Assembly: GCA_023432565.1 (NCBI GenBank)
Contig: JAEYUL010000045.1
Span: 1-23,517 of the forward strand
Direction: 5' to 3'
Source: Actinomycetes bacterium
GTDB lineage: Bacteria > Actinomycetota > Actinomycetes > Actinomycetales > Cellulomonadaceae
DNA length: 23,517 nt
Shown here one piece after another: positions 17,250 through 23,517 of this stretch. Below the pieces are notes generated by a model. That model ran no database searches and had not been told where the DNA came from. It worked only from the letters and a program-made list of their open reading frames with translations. Both the position numbers and the translations under genes were made by a program. Numbering within the stretch: position 1 is the stretch's first letter; each line of letters opens with the position of its first letter.

Positions 17250-17411
17250 CTGGGGCGTCACACTCCGTCTATCGGTACAGGCTGATGAGTACGCGTGATC
17301 AATGCACAGCTGGAGCCTTTTGTTCCCGCGCGCAGGGGATTGTGCACCACATCCGACCCACAAGCGAGGAGCTGCGCCACACACGACGCCCGCGCACCAG
17401 GGCGAATCGGA

Positions 17412-18266
17412 CTACGGAGTCGAATCGGCCCCCTGCGACTCGAGAAAAGTGACCAGTGACTCGATCGTGCCAGGCGCACCCGCCACCGTCATCTCGTAGT
17501 CGGCTCGTCGGCCGCGCAGCCCCGTGACGACCGCGCCGGCTTCGACTGCGACCAGCGCTCCTGCCGCGAGGTCCCACGGTGCCAGGCCGCGCTCGTAGTA
17601 CAGGTCGAGCGAGCCGGAGGCGACCGCGCACAGGTCGAGCGCGGCCGAGCCGAGTCGTCGGATGTCACGGACGAGCGGGAGAAGCTCGGCGACGATCGCG
17701 GCCTGCGCGCGGCGGCGTTCGACGCGATACCCGAAGCCCGTGCCGACGAGGCTGAGCTCGAGCGCAGTGGGCTCACCGACTCGCAGGCGCGCCCCGTCGA
17801 GCGTGGCACCGAGCCCGCGACCGGCGCTGAACATCCGGTCGTCGACCGGCGCGTACACCGCGGCTGCGAGCGCGGTCCAGGTCTGCGGCTGCGGCGTGGC
17901 GTCGGGGCCGGCTCCCGGCGGCCCGACCACCGCGGCGATCGACACCGACCAGGACGGCAGCCCGTACAGGTAGTTGACCGTGCCGTCGATCGGGTCCACC
18001 ACCCAGGTGACGCCCGTCGTCCCGGGCACGAACCCCTGCTCCTCGCCGAGGATTCCGTCGCCGGGTCGCAGCTCGGCCAGTCGGCGTCGCAGCAGCTCCT
18101 CGGACGCGAGGTCCATCGCGGTGACCACGTCGACGGGGCTGGACTTCGTCGCGTGCACGCGCACCCGGTCGGGGCGGCCGTCGTGGACGAGGCGTCCGGC
18201 CTCGCGGGCCAGCGTCTGCGCGGTGGTGACGAGCGCGCGGACGTCGTGCGGTGCGGAGGGATTCAT
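17412..18266 (-). CDS. Inositol monophosphatase family protein
   Basis: This 284-residue Mg-dependent phosphatase shows the family's metal-binding motifs: GEEQG (Glu75/Glu76), DPIDGTVNYLYGLPSWSVSI (residues 91-110) and WDLAAGALVAVEAGA (from 231). Members dephosphorylate inositol-1-phosphate, or related substrates such as fructose-1,6-bisphosphate, histidinol phosphate or PAP. In this neighbourhood the M. tuberculosis counterpart is suhB (Rv2701c), so inositol phosphate is the best guess. Three starts are close together; I take ATG 18266 because it precedes the conserved helix directly. ATG 18275 would add MVT. The frame extends to 18458 but the added part is Arg/Cys-rich noise. A 162-base gene-free gap follows its stop. 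Confidence 0.92.
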   Translation of the reverse strand: MNPSAPHDVRALVTTAQTLAREAGRLVHDGRPDRVRVHATKSSPVDVVTAMDLASEELLRRRLAELRPGDGILGEEQGFVPGTTGVTWVVDPIDGTVNYLYGLPSWSVSIAAVVGPPGAGPDATPQPQTWTALAAAVYAPVDDRMFSAGRGLGATLDGARLRVGEPTALELSLVGTGFGYRVERRRAQAAIVAELLPLVRDIRRLGSAALDLCAVASGSLDLYYERGLAPWDLAAGALVAVEAGAVVTGLRGRRADYEMTVAGAPGTIESLVTFLESQGADSTP

Positions 18267-18314
18267 GGTGACCATCCTGCCGTCCACGCGGGGGCACTCC
18301 CCCTCGACGCGGCG

Positions 18315-18338
18315 GCCGGGCGGCCGGCTCCGCCCGGC
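18315..18338 (-). terminator. Hairpin terminator of the TRIC-family gene
   Basis: GCCGGGCGG (18315-18323) pairs perfectly with CCGCCCGGC (18330-18338) around a 6-base loop. It starts about 10 bases past the stop of the minus-strand gene at 18349. Confidence 0.5.
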
Positions 18339-18348
18339 GGGACAGCGC

Positions 18349-18981
18349 TCAGGAGCGCCCGCGCCACGGGCCGGGAGCGTGCAGCTTGAAGCGCAACGAG
18401 GCGACACGCAGCGCGAACACGCCGACGACGACGGCCGCGAGCGCGAGCGGCGAGACACTCTCGGTCACCCAGAGCACGGTCGTGGCGGCCGCGCCGAGGA
18501 CCGCGGGGATGGCGTACAGCTGACGGTCGTGCAGGACCACGGGAACCTCGCCGGTCAGCAGGTCGCGGAGCACCCCTCCCCCGGCCCCCGTGATGACCCC
18601 CACGATCACGGCCGCGATCGCCGTCGTCTCGTACTCCAGACCCTTGACCGTCCCGACCACGGTGAAGACCGCGAGCGCCCCGGCGTCGAGCACCACGATG
18701 AACCGCCGGGCGCGCTGCAGCCTGGGGTGGAAGAAGTACATGATCAGGGTCGCGGCGAGCGCGGTGACGATGAGCCGCCAGTCGGAGATGCCGACGGGCG
18801 GCACCGCGCCGATCAGGACGTCACGCAGGAGGCCGCCGCCGAGGCCTGCGGCCCACCCGAGCACGAAGATGCCGAACACGTCGAACTGCTTGCGCACGGC
18901 CGCGAGCGCCCCGGACATGGCCCCGACACCGACGCCGACGAGCTCCAGCACCGGTCCGAACGGGATGTGACCCTCCACCAC
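18349..18981 (-). CDS. TRIC/UPF0126 family membrane protein (YicG-like)
   Basis: The protein is about 210 residues with seven predicted transmembrane helices in two related halves. Each half has the family's glycine-rich motif: GWAAGLGGGLLRDVLIGAVP in the first, and VGVITGAGGGVLRDLLTGEV in the second. The preceding GAMSGALAAVRKQFDVFGIF is also typical. Bacterial members of this family form trimeric cation (K+/Na+) channels; in vivo roles are mostly unknown, and a link to glycine transport has also been suggested. Start choice is uncertain between adjacent GTG codons at 18981 and 18978; neither has a clear ribosome site. It is divergent from sepH across about 110 bases. The open frame reaches 19137 but the extension has no helix pattern. 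Confidence 0.88.
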   Translation of the reverse strand: MVEGHIPFGPVLELVGVGVGAMSGALAAVRKQFDVFGIFVLGWAAGLGGGLLRDVLIGAVPPVGISDWRLIVTALAATLIMYFFHPRLQRARRFIVVLDAGALAVFTVVGTVKGLEYETTAIAAVIVGVITGAGGGVLRDLLTGEVPVVLHDRQLYAIPAVLGAAATTVLWVTESVSPLALAAVVVGVFALRVASLRFKLHAPGPWRGRS

Positions 18982-19092
18982 TGCATGATGGCAGTCACGC
19001 GTCACATCTCCGGCAGACGGCACACCGGGCCTGCCTCCACCCCGTCGCGGGCAGAAGGTGGCACCCTCGACCGTGAGGCAGTGGGAGGACGT

Positions 19093-20190
19093 ATGGACGA
19101 GCTCGAGCTGGTAGGCCTGGCGGACGACGGAGAGCACCTGGTGCTCACGCGCGCGGACGGCCAGCGGTTCCGCGTCCGCATCGACGAGCCCCTGCGCGCG
19201 GCCGTGCGGCGCGACCGGCCGCAGCTCGAGCAGCTCCGGGCGGAGAACGCCGGTGCGCTGTCGCCGCGGGAGATCCAGGCGCGGATCCGGGCCGGCGCGA
19301 CGACCCAGGAGGTCGCCGAGCAGTCAGGGCTGTCCGTCGCACACGTGCGGCGCTACGAGGGGCCGGTGCTCGCCGAGCGCGAGTACGTCGCCGAGCAGGC
19401 CCGCGCCTCGCGGGTCGGGCGCGACCACGGCGCGCCGGTGCTCGGCGACCTGGTGACCGACCGGCTCGCCGCACGCGGCGTGGACCTGTCGTCGCTGGCC
19501 TGGGACGCCGCACGGGAGCCGAACGGACCCTGGTACGTGCTGGCCCGGTTCACGGTGGACGACTCGCCACGCGAGGCCCGCTGGTCGTTCGACCCGGTGG
19601 CGCGCACGCTGGTCGCCGACGAGGACGAGGCGCGCTGGCTCTCCGAGACCGAGCTGCCTGACGAGCCCGTGGCCCGTCGGCACCTGGCCGCGGTGCGTGA
19701 CGTCGTGTTCGACTTCGAGTCGGTGTCGGCCGTGCGCCCCGTGGCGGGCACCGACCCGGCCGACGGCGACACGCACGAGCAGCCGGCCGTGGACCCGCAG
19801 GAGCAGACCCACGCGCTCCTCGACGACCTGCAGGCGCGCCGCGGCGTGCGTCAGGCCGTCGACGTCGAGGACGACGACGCACAGTTCGAGGGCTTCGGGC
19901 CGCAGCACGCCTTCGACTTCTCGCGGCTCGAGGACGTCCCGGGCGCGCACCCGTCGGACGCCGACGACGAGGCCGAGGCGGTGGTCCTGCCGACGCACCG
20001 GCTCGTGCAGCGGCCGGAGGTGCACGCGCCTGCGGAGCCGTCGGCGGCACCGCAGGAGCCGGCACCGGCCGACGAGCCCGTCGCGGCCGCACCGGCGGCG
20101 GCGACGCCCGACGAGCGTCCGCGCGGACGCAAGGCGCGCGCCAAGGTGCCGAGCTGGGACGAGATCGTCTTCGGGGCCCGGCCGGAGTAG
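19093..20190 (+). CDS. sepH: Septation protein SepH
   Basis: This 365-residue protein matches actinobacterial SepH (DUF3071). SepH binds FtsZ and promotes its assembly for septum formation. The N-terminus, DELELVGLADDGEHLVLTRA, and the helix-turn-helix region at residues 55-92 (SPREIQARIRAGATTQEVAE, LSVAHVRRYEGPV) are conserved. WSFDPVARTLVADEDEARWL is also typical. A long acidic, Ala/Pro-rich linker follows, and then the conserved C-terminal tail VPSWDEIVFGARPE. In Streptomyces the N-terminal HTH region, despite its look, mediates FtsZ binding rather than DNA binding. The ATG at 19093 is preceded by GGAGG at 19084-19088 with a short 4-base spacer. It is convergent with the thymidine kinase gene. 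Confidence 0.95.
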   Translation: MDELELVGLADDGEHLVLTRADGQRFRVRIDEPLRAAVRRDRPQLEQLRAENAGALSPREIQARIRAGATTQEVAEQSGLSVAHVRRYEGPVLAEREYVAEQARASRVGRDHGAPVLGDLVTDRLAARGVDLSSLAWDAAREPNGPWYVLARFTVDDSPREARWSFDPVARTLVADEDEARWLSETELPDEPVARRHLAAVRDVVFDFESVSAVRPVAGTDPADGDTHEQPAVDPQEQTHALLDDLQARRGVRQAVDVEDDDAQFEGFGPQHAFDFSRLEDVPGAHPSDADDEAEAVVLPTHRLVQRPEVHAPAEPSAAPQEPAPADEPVAAAPAAATPDERPRGRKARAKVPSWDEIVFGARPE

Positions 20191-20225
20191 CTCGCGCCGC
20201 GAGCAGCGCTCGGCCCCGCAGCCTG

Positions 20226-20252
20226 GTCCGCTCGGGCGCGATCGAGCCGGAC
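20226..20252. terminator. Bidirectional hairpin terminator
   Basis: GTCCG (20226-20230) with CGGAC (20248-20252) and CTCG (20231-20234) with CGAG (20243-20246) form a 9-bp stem with one bulged base. It lies between the convergent sepH and thymidine kinase genes. Confidence 0.45.
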
Positions 20253-20255
20253 GGC

Positions 20256-20936
20256 CTAGACGTCGAGCGTCGGCTGCTCGACGACCGCAGACGTCAGCGT
20301 CTGCGCGTGCGGGGCAGCCGCCCGTGCGACCGCCGCGGTCATGCGGCGCATGTGGTGACGCCGGCACAGCACCTCGTACTGGACCTCCCCGACGGGTGCA
20401 CCGCTGCCTGCGACGTCCCCGACGACCACCTGCTCGCCCTCGACGACCATCTCTCCGTCGACCGTGCGCGCGTTGTGGGTCGCGCGGGCCCCGCACCAGC
20501 ACAGCGCGCGCACCTGCAGCACCTCGACGCGGTCGGCGAGCTCGACGAGCCTGGCCGAGCCCGGGAAGAGCCGGGCGCGGAAGTCGGACGTGATGCCGAA
20601 CGCGTAGACGTCCACCCCGAGCTCGTCGACCACGCGCGCGAGCTGCTCGACCTGCTCGGCCGTGTAGAACTGCGCCTCGTCACCGAGCACGTAGTCGACC
20701 GGGCGGCCCTGCGTCCGCCGGCCGATCACCTCGGCCCAGAAGTCGGTGCGGTCGTCGACCTCGTGCGCGCTGCGGGTCAGCCCCAGGCGGGAGGAGATCG
20801 TCGCGTTCCCGGACCGGTCGAGCCTCGTGAACAGCAGCCCGTCACGGCCGCGCGAGGCGTGGTTGTGGTGCATCTGGAGAGCGAGCGTCGACTTGCCGCA
20901 GTCCATCGTGCCCGAGAAGAACACCAGCTCGGCCAC
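20256..20936 (-). CDS. tdk: Thymidine kinase (type II)
   Basis: The 226-residue enzyme phosphorylates thymidine with ATP in the salvage route to dTTP. The Walker A motif SGTMDCGKST spans residues 8-17, and DEAQFY (86-91) is the Walker B/DEAQ motif. The lasso/zinc region shows CWCGARATHNAR and YEVLCRRHH, a Cys/His zinc set. Length is typical of type II enzymes with a short C-terminal extension (about 20 residues, Ala-rich). The start is GTG 20936, with a GAGGGG-like ribosome site about 9 bases upstream. The 90-base gap upstream of it contains a -10-like GAGGAT and nothing else convincing. With dut about 4 kb away, two dTTP-supply enzymes lie in the window, but they are not in one operon. Confidence 0.95.
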   Translation of the reverse strand: MAELVFFSGTMDCGKSTLALQMHHNHASRGRDGLLFTRLDRSGNATISSRLGLTRSAHEVDDRTDFWAEVIGRRTQGRPVDYVLGDEAQFYTAEQVEQLARVVDELGVDVYAFGITSDFRARLFPGSARLVELADRVEVLQVRALCWCGARATHNARTVDGEMVVEGEQVVVGDVAGSGAPVGEVQYEVLCRRHHMRRMTAAVARAAAPHAQTLTSAVVEQPTLDV

Positions 20937-21026
20937 TGCGCCCGCCCCTCGTGATCGTGTCCCTTGCGCCGCACATCCTCGCAGACACGCCCCGCCCGCC
21001 GGCGTCCCGCGTGAGCGTGGCCCTCC

Positions 21027-22265
21027 TCACGCGACGACGATGCAGGGCACCAGCATCTCGTGCGCCGTCAGCGAGCCGTGCACCCCGACCATCTCGAGCG
21101 ACGCCGCCGTCTGCGTGCGGGTGTCCACGACCGTGGCCGCACCCGACATCGCGACCATGAGGTCCCCGACCACCGGTCGCACACGGTCGTCGACCGCCCC
21201 GATCAGGCCCGAGTCGACGACCTCGCTGCGCGTGAGCACCGCAGCCGCGTCACCCAGGACGTCCTGCCACGCGTCCCGCACCCGCTCGACAGGAACGCCC
21301 GGCGCGACGTGCACGTGGCTGGCACGCGGCTCGCCCGCGACGACCGCGACGCCCTCGGACAGCCGCGGGTCCGCGGCGACGTCCCACCGCCGGGTCCGGT
21401 CGACGTCCACCATCCCGTGGTCGGCCGTCACGACGAGCACTCCCCCGGGTGGCATGAGCCGCGCGAGCCGGCCGATCTGGTCGTCGGCCTCGGCCAGCGC
21501 GTCGCCCCACTGCCAGGAGCCCACGCCGTGGTGGTGGCCGACCTTGTCGACGTCACCCCAGTAGAGGTACGCCAGGCCCGGCCGGCGCAGCGCGTCGACC
21601 GTCGCGTCGACCCGGTCCGCGAGCGACTCTGCCGGCACGTAGCGAGCGCCCCGCAGCGCGGCACGCGTGAGGCCCGAGCCCGCGAAGCGTGCGGGCCCGA
21701 CGCTGGTGACGGCGGCGCCCGCTCCGGCGAGGAGCTCCAGCGTGCTCGCGTGCGGCTGCCACACCTCGGGCGCCGGGGCGTCGCTCCACGACACGAGGTT
21801 CGCCAGTGCGCCCGTCTCGGGCACGCGCACCGTGTAGCCGAGCATGCCGGTGCGCCCGGGTGAGGCGGAGGTCCCGAACGTCCCGAGCGCGGTCGCCGTG
21901 GTCGACGGGAAGGTGCTGCAGACGGGCGCGAAACCCTGCACCGCGCGCCGCAGGAACGGCGCGTGACCGCTGCGCTCGGCCAGGTTGAGGTGCCCGAGCC
22001 CGTCGACGAGCACCACGCACACGCGGGCGGAGGCCGGGATGCCGAGCAGCTCGCGGGCTGCGACCCACCCGGCGGTCGCGTCCAGGCCGTCGCCGACGCC
22101 CGTGGCCGCGTGCAGCGCTCCGGCCGCCCCGGCGAGCACCGATCCCAGGCCCGCGCGACCGTCGGCCCCGGGGAGCACGAAGCCGTGCTGCTCCGCGAGG
22201 GCCGCCAGCCGTGCGGCCGCCGCCGTGCCGGCGCCCGAGGCGGACACCCCGACGTGCGTCGTCAC
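21027..22265 (-). CDS. Alkaline phosphatase superfamily (nucleotide pyrophosphatase/phosphodiesterase-like) protein
   Basis: This 412-residue enzyme has the superfamily metal-site pattern: VVLVDGLGHLN (first Asp, residue 88), STFPSTTATALG (nucleophilic Thr/Ser near 118-122), YWGDVDKVGHHHG, VVTADHGMVDVD and a late His in VGVHGSLTAHEM. This arrangement belongs to the phosphodiesterase/nucleotide pyrophosphatase branch of two-zinc hydrolases. The substrate is unknown. There is no signal peptide, so it should be cytosolic. The GTG at 22265 sits one base after the DUF5998 stop (TGACGTG), so the two are one transcription unit and probably coupled. The frame is open to 22460 but that part is in the preceding gene. 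Similar genes occur beside thymidine kinase and sepH in other actinobacteria. Confidence 0.9.
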   Translation of the reverse strand: MTTHVGVSASGAGTAAAARLAALAEQHGFVLPGADGRAGLGSVLAGAAGALHAATGVGDGLDATAGWVAARELLGIPASARVCVVLVDGLGHLNLAERSGHAPFLRRAVQGFAPVCSTFPSTTATALGTFGTSASPGRTGMLGYTVRVPETGALANLVSWSDAPAPEVWQPHASTLELLAGAGAAVTSVGPARFAGSGLTRAALRGARYVPAESLADRVDATVDALRRPGLAYLYWGDVDKVGHHHGVGSWQWGDALAEADDQIGRLARLMPPGGVLVVTADHGMVDVDRTRRWDVAADPRLSEGVAVVAGEPRASHVHVAPGVPVERVRDAWQDVLGDAAAVLTRSEVVDSGLIGAVDDRVRPVVGDLMVAMSGAATVVDTRTQTAASLEMVGVHGSLTAHEMLVPCIVVA

Positions 22266-22266
22266 G

Positions 22267-22839
22267 TCAGCGCCGCGCACTCGCGGCGGACAGCGCACGC
22301 GCGAACTCGGTCGCGGCCCGCACCGACTCGGCCCCCTCGGCAGCGGCGCTGACCCTGACCACCACGTCGTCCGGTGCGAGCGTGCCGGTGAACCCGTGGT
22401 CGGCCTCGCAGGCCGGGTCGCCGCACGTCGCCGGCTCGAGGTCGACCCGCGAGACGGCACCCCACCCGATCGCGAGCGTGAGCTCGAGCGCGGGCTTGCC
22501 GGCCTCGTGCCTCTCGGGGCGCTCGACGAGGTGCGTCAGCACCACCGAGCGCAGCTCGGCGAGAGGGACGGACTCGGTCGTCGCGGACGCGGCCGACGAC
22601 GGGTGCTCGGAGTCCGCGGGGTGGTCGTCGACGTGCCCGCAGATCAGGCGCGTCGGCGTCAGGACCAGCACGGTGACGTGCCGGCGGACCTCGGCGGAGT
22701 CGAACGTGGTCTCGGGGTGCACGAGGTGTGCCGTGACGGGCTCGTCGGCCAGCGCGACCTCCAGCACGTCGGCGACGAGCTCGGGGTAGTAACCGGCGCG
22801 GTACAGGTCCTCGTGCAAGGAGCGTGCAGCAGCGGGCAT
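22267..22839 (-). CDS. DUF5998 family protein
   Basis: This 190-residue soluble protein begins LHEDLYRAGYYPELVADVLE, then ALADEPVTAHLVHPETTFDS, HVTVLVLTPTRLICGHVDDH and ALELTLAIGWGAVSRVDLEP, followed by a Cys-containing stretch (TCGDPACEADHGFTGTL) and an Ala-rich helix at the end. This matches a conserved actinobacterial family listed as DUF5998; the function is unknown. The paired cysteines (CxxxxC) with a nearby His could bind metal (inference). The ATG at 22839 is preceded by GGAGG with an 8-base spacer. It is followed after one base by the phosphatase gene. An 84-base gap separates it from the next gene upstream, with no clear terminator. Confidence 0.85.
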   Translation of the reverse strand: MPAAARSLHEDLYRAGYYPELVADVLEVALADEPVTAHLVHPETTFDSAEVRRHVTVLVLTPTRLICGHVDDHPADSEHPSSAASATTESVPLAELRSVVLTHLVERPERHEAGKPALELTLAIGWGAVSRVDLEPATCGDPACEADHGFTGTLAPDDVVVRVSAAAEGAESVRAATEFARALSAASARR

Positions 22840-22923
22840 CTGCCCATCCTCCCACCGCAGAGGCCCTGGGCCCCACCCTGTCCGTCACGTGTGGACGACG
22901 CGGTCGCGTGCGCCCCGCGAGGC

Positions 22924-23517
22924 TCAGGCCCGCTGCAGGCGTCGGGTCGCGTCCGCGCGGTCGGCGTGCGCGAGCGTGACCCTGGCGGCGAGCGCGACCG
23001 CGCCCCGCTCGGCGACCACGACCGGGTTGAGCTCGAGGCTGCGCACCTCGGGAAGCGCGTCGGAGAGCACCGCGACCCGCGCGACCACGTCCTCGAGGGC
23101 CGCGACGTCCAGCGGCGGGAGCCCCCGGTAGCCGAACAGCCGAGGGGCCGCACGCGGTGCACGGACCAGGTCGGCGACGTCCACGTCGGTCAGCGGCGGG
23201 ATCCCGTACGCGACGTCACCCAGCAGGTCGGAGGCGTCCCCCGCCAGCCCGATGCTGATGACCGGACCATACAGCGGGTCCTCGACCGACCGGACGACGC
23301 ACGACGAGCCGCGCGGCGCCATGGCCTGCACCTCGAGGGGGGCCGCTGCGGGCTCCGGGCGGTGCTGCGCGGCGAGCGCGAGCACCTCGGCCACGTCGCC
23401 GCGCAGCTCGGCCTCGTCGGCCACGTCGAGCCGGACCCCGCCGAGGTCCGCCCGGTGGCGCAACGCCGGCGCGGTCGTCTTGAGCGCAACCGGGTAGCCG
23501 ATCGCGCGGGCCGCCGC
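22924..23517 (-). CDS. Acyl-CoA synthetase (NDP-forming)-like protein, C-terminal ATP-grasp part (partial)
   Basis: The frame is open to the window edge, so only the last 197 residues are visible. They form the end of an ATP-grasp domain of the NDP-forming acyl-CoA synthetase family: GYPVALKTTAP, HRADLGGVRLDV, EVQAMAPRG, DPLYGPVISIGLAGDASDLL and, near the end, LELNPVVV. In many actinobacteria a protein at this place joins a synthetase-like region to a GNAT acetyltransferase domain (Pat-type lysine acetyltransferase), but a GNAT domain is not visible here. It would sit upstream of this fragment, or the gene may be a plain synthetase. The gene is transcribed towards the DUF5998 gene, 84 bases apart. 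Confidence 0.88.
   Translation of the reverse strand, partial: AAARAIGYPVALKTTAPALRHRADLGGVRLDVADEAELRGDVAEVLALAAQHRPEPAAAPLEVQAMAPRGSSCVVRSVEDPLYGPVISIGLAGDASDLLGDVAYGIPPLTDVDVADLVRAPRAAPRLFGYRGLPPLDVAALEDVVARVAVLSDALPEVRSLELNPVVVAERGAVALAARVTLAHADRADATRRLQRA

Overview
The window is very GC-rich actinobacterial chromosome. Gene content, GTG starts, 4-8 bp start/stop overlaps and strong GC hairpins between convergent genes all fit Micrococcales, most likely Cellulomonas or a close relative (inference; no rRNA or species marker is present). Almost every gene belongs to the vertically inherited actinobacterial core. I see no tRNA, rRNA, insertion sequence, prophage or CRISPR array. The longest stretch without a gene is about 260 bases (6771-7033).

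Layout. 1-1514: the end of a CoA-type NUDIX hydrolase, overlapping an APH-fold phosphotransferase. 1676-2149: a small two-helix membrane protein. 2245-3513 (-): a lipoprotein serpin. 3672-6416 (-): aconitase, with a palindromic operator candidate upstream. 6606-6770 (-): a 54-residue charged protein. 7034-8916: a secreted protein with Ig-like repeats, split by a probable one-base frameshift. 8959-12211 (-): a TrmA-family RNA methyltransferase overlapping a KimA/KUP-like potassium permease. 12384-13759 (+): two TrkA/RCK proteins, divergent from the permease. 13695-16181 (-): an operon-like set of dut, DUF3710, OB-fold protein and DUF3159. 16320-16871 (+): DUF3093. 16950-17249 (-): DUF4193 zinc protein. 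17412-18266 (-): inositol monophosphatase family. 18349-18981 (-): TRIC/UPF0126 membrane protein. 19093-20190 (+): SepH. 20256-20936 (-): thymidine kinase. 21027-22839 (-): alkaline-phosphatase-superfamily enzyme and DUF5998. 22924-23517 (-): the C-terminal ATP-grasp part of an acyl-CoA synthetase-like protein that runs off the window.

How the genes work together. From 8959 to 18266 the order closely follows the M. tuberculosis Rv2689c-Rv2701c neighbourhood as I remember it (methyltransferase, permease, ceoB, ceoC, DUF3159, OB-fold, DUF3710, dut, DUF3093, DUF4193, suhB), minus a couple of genes. The most interesting unit is the potassium locus: a permease with KimA signature motifs, divergent from two RCK gating-type proteins, with no TrkH/KtrB pore gene visible. 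Both sides appear to start from leaderless-type promoters. dUTPase and thymidine kinase both serve dTTP supply, SepH acts in FtsZ-dependent division, and aconitase is the TCA-cycle enzyme.
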